Shown here: positions 35,509-44,470 of the stretch, in pieces
Layout of the letters: every line of letters starts with the position of its first letter
How positions within the stretch are numbered: the stretch's first letter is position 1
Assembly (NCBI GenBank): GCA_030748485.1
Contig: JASMLW010000506.1
Span: 1 to 64,000 of the forward strand
DNA length: 64,000 nt
DNA from: Pirellulaceae bacterium
GTDB lineage: Bacteria > Planctomycetota > Planctomycetia > Pirellulales > Pirellulaceae
Direction: 5' to 3'
The notes under the pieces: model-generated
Seen by the model: the letters and a program-made list of their open reading frames with translations, nothing else
What the model was told of the DNA's origin: nothing
The model's database searches: none
Made by a program: the position numbers and the translations under genes

Positions 35509-35797
35509 CAGGTGTCTTATCTGCTTGGGCCGTCTCGAGGAATTCACCGAGTGGTGCGGCCGCTGTTTCGTGTGCCGGTCGAATTGGATGTGAAACCGGC
35601 GTCCCGCTCGCGATGATCGGGCACGCACATACAACGCAAGCGGCGTGCCGTATTGGCTCGGTTCCGCCAGTTTTTCCATAAGTCGTGGCGAGTCAACCAC
35701 TTCTAGAAGCGGCTCGAAACCGAGTTGCGTTCGAGCCGCACAACTCGCCCCAACGACCACGCATTTTTTTCGCGGCGAGGCCGAAAAAGTTGCAAGG
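35509..35797. other. intergenic gap within the polysaccharide run
   Basis: 289 bases without a supported gene, between VanZ and the next glycosyltransferase, both on the minus strand. An imperfect inverted repeat with an A/T run lies near 35764-35795 (TTTTTTTCGCGG and CCGAAAAAG) and could be a weak terminator. The downstream glycosyltransferase set may therefore have its own promoter here. Confidence 0.4.
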
Positions 35798-36268
35798 TCA
35801 GACGCCCAGTCGTTCGATCGGCCGCAAGCGGTAAGCGAACGCAATCAAGCGGCAGGCGCCAATCGAGAGCAGTACGAACGCACCGCCACTCGCGTCGGCG
35901 GCCAGGTCGATGTAGGAAAACGACCGGCCCACCAGCGGCTGTGTCAGTTCATCCAACAGTCCAAATGTGACAATCGCTCCCCAGATCGCCAGCCCCAGCA
36001 CTTGCCGTTCCCGCAACCAGACACTCCACTTGCTCCGCCCACCCTTTCCGTAGCGCAGAGCGACAAGCAGCAAGGTCGTGAGTATCGCGTAGGACGTGAA
36101 GTGATACAGCTTGTCCGCGAAATCGATGCCGGGAATTCTGCCCAGATGGGGGTTCGGCCAGTGCGTTCCCACGAACCAGGCGATCGCGAAACCCAACGGC
36201 GCGGTCCAACACAGGACGCGTTTGCGCCGACAGCGTTGTGCGAATTGAAGGACGTCGCGAAAACTCAT
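35798..36268 (-). CDS. VanZ family membrane protein
   Basis: A 156-residue protein with four hydrophobic helices. It has FADKLYHFTSYAIL, the D-K-x-x-H-F-x-x-Y VanZ motif, and LLDELTQPLVGRSFSYIDLAADASGG, the conserved D-E-x-x-Q...R...D...D...G motif. VanZ proteins are linked to teicoplanin resistance and often occur in polysaccharide and exosortase loci, where their biochemical role is unclear. It is separated from the Wzz-kinase gene by a hairpin-containing gap. Confidence 0.85.
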   Translation of the reverse strand: MSFRDVLQFAQRCRRKRVLCWTAPLGFAIAWFVGTHWPNPHLGRIPGIDFADKLYHFTSYAILTTLLLVALRYGKGGRSKWSVWLRERQVLGLAIWGAIVTFGLLDELTQPLVGRSFSYIDLAADASGGAFVLLSIGACRLIAFAYRLRPIERLGV

Positions 36269-36352
36269 GAACGGCTAGTGCGGCAATTGACTGAAGGAGT
36301 AGGCGTGTTTCAGCGGTTGTGTGTCATTCTCGAGTTGTCCGCGGAGAGAAAG

Positions 36353-36418
36353 TGGAAAGGGGCCTCGCATTCGATAGGTGGGAATACATCGGATGTGGTG
36401 TCGCAAGGCCCCTTTCCA
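36353..36418 (-). terminator. strong hairpin after the Wzz/kinase gene
   Basis: The arms TGGAAAGGGGCCTCGC (36353-36368) and GCAAGGCCCCTTTCCA (36403-36418) pair over 16 positions with a 34-base loop. On the minus strand the single mismatch becomes a G-U pair. It starts 11 bases after the Wzz/kinase stop and is followed by CTTTCTCTCC. It may attenuate transcription into VanZ or protect the 3' end of the upstream mRNA. Confidence 0.5.
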
Positions 36419-36429
36419 GGCGTGAATCG

Positions 36430-38634
36430 TTATGTCCATTCAGAATCGAGGAACAGCGGTTCAACGCGATTGAGCACGACGCCGAGCACGGGGACGCCGG
36501 TCGCGGTCAACCGCTCAACAACCTTCTTGACTTCGCTCGACCGGAAGCGGCGGCTCTGCACAACGAAGATAATCGCGTCGGCCTGCGCGGCCAGGATCTC
36601 CGCGTCGGCGTTGCTGGCCGCGGGTGGTCCGTCCACCAACACTACGTCGTATTGCTGAGAAAGCGAGTCGAGCAGGTCGAACATTCGCCGCGAGCTGAGC
36701 AATTCCGGAACGACTCCGTGCTGTGCTCGGGGCACGCAGGTAACGCCGTACAACGTCGTCGGCCATTTGACATCGGTGAGGCTGGCGGCCGACCCGGAAA
36801 GGTAGTCGCCGAGCCCTTTCATCTCCTGTTGTTGAGCGACGACGATCTCGCGGACGTCACCGGTCGGCTTCGACTGCCTCACGTCGCCGTCAACCAACAC
36901 AACTTCCTCGCCCTGTTGTCCAAACGACTTTGCCAGGTGAGCGGTGACGGTCGTGCAACCTTCGTCGATCCCGGCGCTGACGATGAAAAAGCGAGCGCCA
37001 CGTTGCGGCACGCTGGCTCGAATTCGTCGCACGACGGCGCGAATCGGCTCGATCAAGCAGCTCTCCCATCCTTCCGGAAGGACATTGCTGTCCTTTTGAA
37101 CGTCGGGAAGCAGGCCGAGCACTTGTTGGTCGAGTTTGAGACTGACTTCGGCCCGCGACTTGACGGTCGTGTCCATCAATTCCCAGCCCACCAGAGCAGC
37201 GAATCCCACGACCGCTCCCATGCCGGCGATCAGCACGCAGAATATCTTGCGGTAGCTTTTGGCCGGCACGGTCGTCGGCACCGCATTGGAGACGAACGTA
37301 AAGTCGGGCGAATTGGAACTGACGATCGCCTCGAGTCCGGCCAAGGTATCGCGGAGTCCGTCGGCTTCCTTATGCCATTCGGACAGCAGCCGCGGGTCGA
37401 TCGAGTTGGGCGGCGGTTGGAAGTCCATCAACCGGTACAGCTCCTTCTCCAACTCGCGCCGGCGAACCTGTTGAGCACTAAGTTTCTCGAGCAGTCCGGT
37501 GAGGTTCAGTTTGATGCGTCCGAGGTTCGACTCCAATTCGCGCAGCTTGACGCTCGTCTGAATCGAGTTGGAGCCGTTTGCGGCGAGTCGATTCATGGCG
37601 GCGTCGCGATCGTCACGCAACTTGCGCGCTCGTTCCGAGTCCTCCGTGGCGGCGAGAAATTTCTTGTATTGCGCCTCGTGCGCCGCCAGTTGGGCGTCGC
37701 TCATGAAACCGCGGCCGTGAAGTCGCCGGGAGTTCTTCAGCCGCGTTTCCCACTCGGCTTTGTCAATCTCGTTGATTCGCTGTTGCTTGTCTTCATTAAT
37801 GGCGTTGGAGAGCCGTTCGATGCGCATGTTGGTCACCGACGGCGGCTCGCTCTTGGCCGCTTCGGCGCGGTCGTGAGCCAGTTTCTCTTTCTCTTCTTCA
37901 ATCTGTGAATTCAGTTCGGCGATCTGTCGCTCGAGACCGCGCTTCTCAGCCAGAGTCGCGTCGTTCTCCTGTCCCACCGACTCGATTCGATTGCGGAACT
38001 GAACGATGTTCTGCTGGCGAGTCTGAGATTCTCGCTGCATCTGCTCACTGGCCCCCGAGTTGCGGATCTTCAGTTCAACATTGTCGAGTCTTTTTTCCAC
38101 GTCGCTGATGATGTTGGACAGTTCGAGGCGGCGCATCTTGTGTTGTTCGGCGATGAAGACCTGAGCGAGCGTATTGGCGATGGGAGCCGCGTCCTCAGGC
38201 GAATTCCATTTGACTTGGAACACCAACAACTGGCTGTCCTTGGGAATCTCGATACGGCAGGCGGCTCCGATCTGCTCCAGTGACGCCGCCAGTTTCAGTC
38301 GCAGTCGAGTCTCGGCCAAGTTCTTCTTGATCTTGACCATGTTCAACAGAGTCTTGATCGACGGCGGTTCGTACATCCCGCCGAGCAGTTCCTCCGATGG
38401 CGGGCGATAACTCAGAACCGCTTCTGTCTGCCAGATCCGCGGTGCGAAGACGACACTCATGGCGGCTCCGGCTCCGCCGCAGAGCACGAACCAACTCAAA
38501 ATCCACACTCGCCACTTCCACACGCCCTTGGCGACGGTCAGGATGTCGAACGGCAATTGCTGCATGCCGCCCTCAGGTGGACTGAGGCCGTTGTTGGGTG
38601 TGTCGGTGTTGGATTCGAGAAGTGGTAAGTTCAC
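36430..38634 (-). CDS. Wzz-type chain-length protein fused to degenerate BY-kinase
   Basis: A 734-residue protein. Wzz N-terminal region with membrane helix near 40-65, a long coiled-coil periplasmic part (about 165-400), second membrane helix near 462-485, then a BY-kinase-type ATPase domain (about 525-725). Walker A' (VVLVDGDVRQSKP, Asp582/584) and Walker B (DVVLVDGPP, Asp668) are present. Walker A reads SAGIDEGCTTV with Cys560 where catalytic Lys is invariant, and there is no C-terminal tyrosine cluster. It probably controls polymer length and export, but autophosphorylation is doubtful. Confidence 0.9.
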   Translation of the reverse strand: MNLPLLESNTDTPNNGLSPPEGGMQQLPFDILTVAKGVWKWRVWILSWFVLCGGAGAAMSVVFAPRIWQTEAVLSYRPPSEELLGGMYEPPSIKTLLNMVKIKKNLAETRLRLKLAASLEQIGAACRIEIPKDSQLLVFQVKWNSPEDAAPIANTLAQVFIAEQHKMRRLELSNIISDVEKRLDNVELKIRNSGASEQMQRESQTRQQNIVQFRNRIESVGQENDATLAEKRGLERQIAELNSQIEEEKEKLAHDRAEAAKSEPPSVTNMRIERLSNAINEDKQQRINEIDKAEWETRLKNSRRLHGRGFMSDAQLAAHEAQYKKFLAATEDSERARKLRDDRDAAMNRLAANGSNSIQTSVKLRELESNLGRIKLNLTGLLEKLSAQQVRRRELEKELYRLMDFQPPPNSIDPRLLSEWHKEADGLRDTLAGLEAIVSSNSPDFTFVSNAVPTTVPAKSYRKIFCVLIAGMGAVVGFAALVGWELMDTTVKSRAEVSLKLDQQVLGLLPDVQKDSNVLPEGWESCLIEPIRAVVRRIRASVPQRGARFFIVSAGIDEGCTTVTAHLAKSFGQQGEEVVLVDGDVRQSKPTGDVREIVVAQQQEMKGLGDYLSGSAASLTDVKWPTTLYGVTCVPRAQHGVVPELLSSRRMFDLLDSLSQQYDVVLVDGPPAASNADAEILAAQADAIIFVVQSRRFRSSEVKKVVERLTATGVPVLGVVLNRVEPLFLDSEWT

Positions 38635-38673
38635 GGTGCTCTTCAGTGTGTTGCGGTGATCTCGTTTTCGCGA

Positions 38674-40254
38674 CTACGAAGCCTCCGCCGGGGTGGTCGA
38701 CTTGCCTGCCCTCCAGCGCCGAATCCATGGCAGTTTTCTTTCCAAGATCGTCCACTCGGACGATGTAATCGCCATCGCCACGAAGGCGGCTCCAAAGACC
38801 GCGGTGGCGCCGCCCATCAACAGCGCGAGTTCGATCAACGAGCTCGGCTCGCACCAGTGCCTCAGCAATAGGCAAGCTGTCAGAGACAACAGTGCGGGGC
38901 GAGTCACCGGACCGACCGTCGTCGACCAATACTCGACCGCCCCCACCTCGTAATCACGGCACACTTTGCGGACGACGAACAGCATTCCGATGACGCCAGT
39001 CGCGGCAATCGTGGCGAAGGCGACTCCGGGCAGACCGAACGGTATGATCAGCATCAGACTCAATCCCAAGTTCACGACGGCGTTCAGAATAGACGTCGCT
39101 GCGACATAGCGATGCCCACCTGTCATTCCCAACACGTTCGAGGCGCCCTCGTGCAGAACTTTGAAGTGCATCGCGCCGATCAGCATCGCCATGATCGGTC
39201 CGGCTAAGCGAAACTCTGGGCCGACCCACAGCGTCATCGCCTCGCCCGCCCAGTACATCGCCGGGATCGAGATCGCCGCCAAAGTCGCCAGCCCAAACTT
39301 GCTGGAGGTGAGAAACGCAGCGCGGACTCCCGCCCGGTCACCGGCTCCATGCATCTCGGCGATCAAGGGAGTGAAGACATTGATGAATTGTTTGGTGAGT
39401 TGCAGAACCTGTTCGGCGATCTTGAGCGCCAGGGCGTAGACGGCCACGGCGGCCAAAGGCAGAAACATTTTGACTACGATCGGATCGGTGCGCAGCAGCA
39501 CGACCGTCGCGATGTTTGTGATCAGAGCGAACGAACTGAACGCTGCCACTTGCCGAAACACACGCCGGTCGAACTTTCCCCATCTCACTCGTAGATCGGG
39601 CGTGCTCCATCGGCAGACGACGAAGAACATCAAGTGTTCAAGAAAGAAGATCACCGCGTTCAAGGCGGCCAGGACGATCAAGCCCCCACCGGCGTGCAGT
39701 GCGAACGCCGCCAAAACCGCGTAAGTCAGATAGGCTGCGATCCGCACAAGGTTGACGGCAAAGATCCGTTGCTGTCCGAACAGCACGCCCAGAAACAGAC
39801 TCAGAGGAAGATTGAGCGCGACTTTCGCCGCGAGCATCAGCAGGATGGCGATCGCCTTTTGCTGCTGCGCGGGGGCGATCTGAAAGATTTCGCTGAAGAA
39901 GAAAGCCAGTCCGATCCCCATCAGGCCGATCGTCGCGGCCATCAACACGTAGACCAGCAGCAGCGTGCTGACGAGCCGGTCGCGCTGGACGGTGTCGCCC
40001 GCGCCGCGAAATTGTCCGACGAACTTCACGGTCGCGGTGGCCATGCCGCAATCGAGCAACTCAAAGTAGCCGACCACGCACATCACCAGCATCCACAGCC
40101 CGAACTCCTCCTGGCCGATGTGCTTGATGATGAACGGCGTGAGCAAGAACATCCCCGCCATCATGACGAAAAACCGCAAGTAGTTGCTGGCGGCGTTCAA
40201 CATGACCGTACCCGTCCGGGCGGCGGCTCTGTCTGCTAGTTTTGTTTCAACCAT
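38674..40254 (-). CDS. polysaccharide flippase (Wzx/MOP family)
   Basis: About 526 residues with some 12-14 hydrophobic helices. It starts MVETKLADRAAARTGTVMLNAASNYL and has a typical early MVMFL-type helix (LLTPFIIKHIGQEEFGLWML). The Wzx-like polysaccharide transporter pattern recurs in both halves. It would flip lipid-linked repeat units across the inner membrane. The chosen start leaves 17 bases after the preceding stop. A 28-residue upstream extension would overlap the phosphatase-type gene. Confidence 0.88.
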   Translation of the reverse strand: MVETKLADRAAARTGTVMLNAASNYLRFFVMMAGMFLLTPFIIKHIGQEEFGLWMLVMCVVGYFELLDCGMATATVKFVGQFRGAGDTVQRDRLVSTLLLVYVLMAATIGLMGIGLAFFFSEIFQIAPAQQQKAIAILLMLAAKVALNLPLSLFLGVLFGQQRIFAVNLVRIAAYLTYAVLAAFALHAGGGLIVLAALNAVIFFLEHLMFFVVCRWSTPDLRVRWGKFDRRVFRQVAAFSSFALITNIATVVLLRTDPIVVKMFLPLAAVAVYALALKIAEQVLQLTKQFINVFTPLIAEMHGAGDRAGVRAAFLTSSKFGLATLAAISIPAMYWAGEAMTLWVGPEFRLAGPIMAMLIGAMHFKVLHEGASNVLGMTGGHRYVAATSILNAVVNLGLSLMLIIPFGLPGVAFATIAATGVIGMLFVVRKVCRDYEVGAVEYWSTTVGPVTRPALLSLTACLLLRHWCEPSSLIELALLMGGATAVFGAAFVAMAITSSEWTILERKLPWIRRWRAGKSTTPAEAS

Positions 40255-40271
40255 CGTTTCGTCCAACACCT

Positions 40272-41483
40272 TCAGGCCGTGGCGTACGACAACGCCGCGG
40301 TCGTTTCGTCCAACGGCTCCGGCCGCGGGCCGCCACACCGATCGACTTCCGCTTTCATCAGATCGTAAAGATCGTCGAGCCGTTGGGGCGGTTTGTCGAC
40401 GGCCGCTGTACTGGCGAACAAGGCGACCGAATCTTCGTGACTCGGGTCGTAGCCGTGCATGCCCGGAACGTGCGTATGATTCATGAAACTCGGTGTGATC
40501 AGCGCTCCCGGATTGAGTAGGAACATGGCGTCGCCATAGCGCCGGTCAGCAAAGTCGGCTCCCCATTGCGAAAGCTCGTCGTCGGTCAAGATGCGGCCGT
40601 AGTCGAGTTCGCGGAGCCGCGCCCTAATCCGCCCCTCGGCGGAATCGTTGAGGAACCAGAAGCGGCCCATCGTCGAGTCGTACATGGCGGCGTAGTCGCG
40701 GCCGAAGACGAGTCCCAGTTCGTCGATCTCGCTGACCAGATCACAATTGCGAGTGACATCCGCCATGCCGTGATCCGAGAAAACGTACAGCCGCACTTCG
40801 TCGTAGTGCTCCTCGGCCTCGTCCAGCAACTGGCGGAACTGGTTGTCGTACCAGGCGATCTTCTCACCCACTCGCGGAGACTGAGTGCCGTCGGCGTGCA
40901 TCACTCCATCGAGCTCGGCAAGATACAGATAGCCGTACCTGATGTCGCCCTGCCTGATTTGCGCCCGCATGTCAGCTATGTTGTGCTGCTCATTCCGGCG
41001 CCAATCGGAAAGATGAAAGGGAACGTTGTTCCGCCGCAGGTAGTCGAAAATCGTCGGCGTGCCATTGTTCAATCCGCCCGGTTGATAGATGTCCCGTTTC
41101 TCGGAATAGTCGAATTCCGGTAACCGATTGAACGGCACGTTGTAGATCTGAAAATACCCCGTGTAGCCGTTCATTCGCTGAACCAGTTTGCTGATCTGCC
41201 GGCGAACGCGACCACGCTTCGTGATTGTTTGCGGCAACAGACTCAGCCAGCGGCACGTCCCGAAGGGCGAGTTGTCGGGGTCGTAGCAGAAGAACGAGAA
41301 GTGCCCGTGCACGTTTGGCAACTGCCCAGTGATGATCGTCGGGTCGCAGGCGCACGAGTAGCCGAGAATCGTCTCGAGTGGCTGAGCTGTCCGCAGTCGG
41401 TCCGCCAAGAACGAATGCTCTTGGAAGATTCGCCAGCCAAAGGCGTCGACAAAGGTGAAGAGAGCGAGTTGTTTGGAGGACAT
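40272..41483 (-). CDS. alkaline-phosphatase-superfamily phosphodiesterase/pyrophosphatase
   Basis: A 403-residue soluble protein. FTFVDAFGW gives the first metal Asp, CDPTIITGQLPNVHG the nucleophile-loop Thr region, ELDGVMHADG a further Asp/His, FSDHGMAD the conserved S-D-H-G and PGMHGYDPSHEDS the final His/Asp. This is the metal-ligand order of the nucleotide pyrophosphatase/phosphodiesterase branch. There is no signal peptide. Within a polysaccharide cluster it may cleave nucleotide-sugars or lipid-linked phosphodiesters; the substrate is unknown. Confidence 0.82.
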   Translation of the reverse strand: MSSKQLALFTFVDAFGWRIFQEHSFLADRLRTAQPLETILGYSCACDPTIITGQLPNVHGHFSFFCYDPDNSPFGTCRWLSLLPQTITKRGRVRRQISKLVQRMNGYTGYFQIYNVPFNRLPEFDYSEKRDIYQPGGLNNGTPTIFDYLRRNNVPFHLSDWRRNEQHNIADMRAQIRQGDIRYGYLYLAELDGVMHADGTQSPRVGEKIAWYDNQFRQLLDEAEEHYDEVRLYVFSDHGMADVTRNCDLVSEIDELGLVFGRDYAAMYDSTMGRFWFLNDSAEGRIRARLRELDYGRILTDDELSQWGADFADRRYGDAMFLLNPGALITPSFMNHTHVPGMHGYDPSHEDSVALFASTAAVDKPPQRLDDLYDLMKAEVDRCGGPRPEPLDETTAALSYATA

Positions 41484-41666
41484 GTTGGTCTCCGCTGGAC
41501 AGGTCCGAGCGCAACGCGGGCGCAGTCGATCAAACTCAACGTGTTCGCAAAGCTCATTCCAAACGAGCGGGGATTCCCTAAAGCCGTTTCCGACTAACAG
41601 GTTGCGCTGAGAGAGCCACTTGGCGGCCGCTACGGGAAGACAGAAAAATCTGCAGGACTCCGTGCG

Positions 41667-42125
41667 CTAACCCTGAGTCTTCTGCACGATCGGCGTCGAG
41701 TCGGATTGCGAATCGACCAGCTGTCGAACGTCGCCGAACTCGACCAAGTGGTGCACGCCGATCAATTCCAACATCGAACGGACGTCGCCGCGAAGCCGAA
41801 CCATCGTCACCCCACAACGCATCCGGTCGGCCGTTTTGAGAAACCGGATCAAGGCCGCGATCGCGCCCCGTTCCAGCGAGCGAACATCCGCCATGTCGAG
41901 CAGAATCGGCGTCTTCGCTTGGAGTTGAGCCGCCAGCGAGCGCCAAACGCGATGGGCGTCGTGGCCCGAGCGGATCGCCGGCACGGCTACCGCACCCGGA
42001 ATCTCGACGCGGCCCAACCCTCCCGAGTCGGCGCGGGATGTATCTTCGCGCGAGGCTTGCCGGCGCGAGTCTTCCGCCGTGTTCGAAACGCTAGTCGCTG
42101 TACGATCAACCGTCGCTTCCGCCAC
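41667..42125 (-). CDS. STAS domain (anti-sigma factor antagonist-like) protein
   Basis: About 152 residues. A variable N-terminus of about 45 residues is followed by a STAS fold (VEIPGAVAVPAIRSG... TPILLDMADVRSLERGAIAALIRFL... HHLVEFGDV). The usual D-S-S-G phosphorylation turn is replaced by a sequence around LERGA, so control by a serine kinase is doubtful. The GTG start has AGGAG seven bases upstream. It is the first gene of the minus-strand run. Confidence 0.78.
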   Translation of the reverse strand: MAEATVDRTATSVSNTAEDSRRQASREDTSRADSGGLGRVEIPGAVAVPAIRSGHDAHRVWRSLAAQLQAKTPILLDMADVRSLERGAIAALIRFLKTADRMRCGVTMVRLRGDVRSMLELIGVHHLVEFGDVRQLVDSQSDSTPIVQKTQG

Positions 42126-42538
42126 GATCCCACTCCTCTGTTGATTCGTTCGCCGAGAGCGCAGACGCGCACGCAATTGCTTCCTACATATAGCTCACAA
42201 ATCGCGGCCGCACTCCCTTCGCCGTCCGCGCTGAAGATCTCACCCCGCCGCTCGGCAGTCGTTCGTCCGCTTTCGCTGGTTGCTGGCGTCGACAGAGACG
42301 TCAAACAAAGTGACGGCTCCTCGAGCCTGGCCGGCAAACTGTCACGGTCTGACAAAATGCACCGCCTGCGGTCACCTCAACATCTGGCGGGATCGCATGA
42401 CACTGATTTGACACTCTATGAAATTAAGGACTGTTGGAGCGGGGATTTCATTGACAGTGTTTTGCCACTGGTTAGGATGGCCAACCAATAGCGAGGGCAG
42501 CGCATTCGCCACACGTTCTGATATTGCTGGAGCGGACG
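42126..42538. other. divergent promoter region between polysaccharide run and WD40 gene
   Basis: 413 bases with no supported gene. It separates the leftward STAS/polysaccharide run from the rightward WD40 gene and should hold promoters for both. A candidate for the right-hand gene is listed separately. I saw no convincing sigma-54 site here on either strand. Confidence 0.55.
42451..42478 (+). promoter_or_regulatory. candidate sigma-70-type promoter of the WD40 gene
   Basis: TTGACA (42451-42456), 16-base spacer, TAGGAT (42473-42478), about 60 bases before the ATG at 42539. A second TTGACA at 42408-42413 has no matching -10 box. Confidence 0.4.
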
Positions 42539-44455
42539 ATGCACCGAGCTCTTCGAGTGGTTCTGTTGGCGGCGTTGCTTGTCGGATGTGCGGTGGCCCT
42601 GTTTGCAGAAGATCCGCCGCGAGAGCCTGAGCCCGACGCCGACGCCGTCGCCGCTGCGATCAAAGATCTCCGGCAAAGAAAGCGGTCGTCTTTTCAGCGC
42701 GCCCAAACTCGCCGGGGGAAGCGAGAACTGGCCCAGTCTCTGGTGGCGACGGCGGGGAGTTTCGATCCGGAGCCGCGGTACGCGATGCTGAGTGAGGCGC
42801 GTCGGCTGGCTGTCGAAGCGGGCCATGTCGAGTTGGCGATGAAAGCCATGGCGAACACGGTCGCAGCCTTTGATGTCGACGCTTTGCGGCTGCGGGGACG
42901 AACAGTTGCCGAGTTGGCCGACGAGATCGAGACGCCCGACGAAAGGCGGCAACTGGCCGGCGTTCTTTTTCCGATGGTTGTGGAGGCCGTTCACCAGGAG
43001 CGCATTGAGGGAGCGCGAGCGATCGCGCGGATCGCCGGGCGATTGGTCATTCCGCTGCGCGACGAGGCGCTCACCAAGCAAGCCAAGGCAAGCGCCGATC
43101 TGGTCGAACGCGCGGCAGCGGAGATCGCGTCGATTGAAAAAGCGCGGCGACATCTGACGGGCGAGCCCAAGGACCCCGACGCGTCGTTCGTCGTCGCAAT
43201 GGACAACTTGAAGCGAAACAAGTTGGGACAAGCGGTCACACTGTTCGCCAACTGCAGCCAATTCCCGCAGTTGCAGGCGTTGGCTAAACGCGATCTCGCC
43301 GGAGCCACGGAAGTGGATCAATTCATCGAACTGGCGACCGCCTGGAAAAAGCTGGCCGACTCGAACGACAAGTTGCAACGAGTCGACAAGCGCGCCCACT
43401 ACTGGTGTCATCGAGCCATTCCCAAGTTGTCTGGCGAGCGACGGGCTAGCCTCGAGAAGATGGCGCGGGGCATTCAAGAGCGCATGCAATCGACGTCGAT
43501 CGTCCTCCAGGCTGTCGCCACTGCGCCCGCCAACAAAACTCCCGGCGACGCCGCGCAAACATCGGCCGTCGTGGCGGCTCCCACATTGCGAAAACGCTGG
43601 AAAGCTCACGAGGGAGCCGTCAACGCCATTGTCTACTCGGCGTCCAAGCCTTGGCTGGCGACGGGATCGGCGGACAACACGGCGGTGGTCTGGGACGCCT
43701 CGACGGCCAAGCGAATGAAGACGCTAAAAGGTCATACGGGCGCGGTGCACTCGGTGAGATTCATCGACAAACCAGCGACCGTGGTGTCGGCCAGCGCCGA
43801 CAAGACGTTGCGACTCTGGTCGCTCGACGGCGACGGCTCGGTTGCGATGAACGGGCATGAATCGCAAGTGCGAGATGTCGTGGTCGGGGATCGCGGACGG
43901 TCGTTGATATCGTGCGGCGACGATCGCAGAGTATTTGTCTGGGACTTGTCGACTCGACGCTCTCGGCCGGCTCAAGGGAATCAAGGAATCGTCTACGGGT
44001 TGGCGTTGTCGCCGAAGAGAGACCGCCTGGCGACGGTTGGAGAGGACGGCGTGGCTCGCGTTGTCGACTTGAAGACGGGAGCCAGCGTCGCTCTGACCGG
44101 TCACCTCAAGCCCTTGCTCGGCGTGGCGTTTTCACGAGACGGTCAACACCTGGCGGCGGGCGGGGAGGACTCCCAAGTGTCGCTGTGGCGCCTGCGGACC
44201 GGCCAGCGAACTGTGCTCAAGGGACATTCGCGGCGCGTCCAGGCCATCGCCTTCGCGCCGAAACAAGATCTCATGGCCAGCGTGGGCGCGGGCCGGCAAG
44301 TCATCCTCTGGGACGTGCGCACGGGAAAACAACTCGCTTCCCTCGAAGCTCACCGCGATGAAGTCATGTGCGTGACGTTCTCACCAGACGGCGGCACGCT
44401 CGCCACTGGATGCAAAGACGGCGAAGTGATTCTGTGGTCATTGCCCACCAGGTGA
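42539..44455 (+). CDS. secreted WD40-repeat protein
   Basis: About 638 residues. The ATG giving MHRALRVVLLAALLVGCAVALFAEDPP starts a signal peptide (with a Cys that could be a lipobox, LVGC). A helical region (about 40-320) follows, then seven WD40 blades from about residue 350 (AHEGAVNAIV... GHTGAVHSV... GHESQVRDVV... NQGIVYGLAL... GHLKPLLGVAF... GHSRRVQAIAF... AHRDEVMCVTF), enough for one closed propeller. Likely an extracytoplasmic interaction platform. The helical part has no recognised family. An ATG five codons upstream is possible. Confidence 0.87.
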   Translation: MHRALRVVLLAALLVGCAVALFAEDPPREPEPDADAVAAAIKDLRQRKRSSFQRAQTRRGKRELAQSLVATAGSFDPEPRYAMLSEARRLAVEAGHVELAMKAMANTVAAFDVDALRLRGRTVAELADEIETPDERRQLAGVLFPMVVEAVHQERIEGARAIARIAGRLVIPLRDEALTKQAKASADLVERAAAEIASIEKARRHLTGEPKDPDASFVVAMDNLKRNKLGQAVTLFANCSQFPQLQALAKRDLAGATEVDQFIELATAWKKLADSNDKLQRVDKRAHYWCHRAIPKLSGERRASLEKMARGIQERMQSTSIVLQAVATAPANKTPGDAAQTSAVVAAPTLRKRWKAHEGAVNAIVYSASKPWLATGSADNTAVVWDASTAKRMKTLKGHTGAVHSVRFIDKPATVVSASADKTLRLWSLDGDGSVAMNGHESQVRDVVVGDRGRSLISCGDDRRVFVWDLSTRRSRPAQGNQGIVYGLALSPKRDRLATVGEDGVARVVDLKTGASVALTGHLKPLLGVAFSRDGQHLAAGGEDSQVSLWRLRTGQRTVLKGHSRRVQAIAFAPKQDLMASVGAGRQVILWDVRTGKQLASLEAHRDEVMCVTFSPDGGTLATGCKDGEVILWSLPTR

Positions 44456-44470
44456 TGACGTGCAGAATCT

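Noticed and set aside
36319-37908. 529-codon open frame antisense to the Wzz/kinase gene
   Set aside because: It mirrors the codons of the real gene on the opposite strand. The product lacks recognisable domains, and the minus-strand product has clear Wzz and ATPase features.
41600-41630. Weak TGGC...GCGC match on the minus strand as a sigma-54 promoter for the polysaccharide run
   Set aside because: The TT before GC is missing and several fixed bases differ. It is no better than chance in this GC-rich DNA.
42416-43609. 397-codon open frame antisense to the WD40 gene
   Set aside because: It overlaps a gene with a signal peptide and seven WD40 blades. The translation is low-complexity Arg/Gln-rich.
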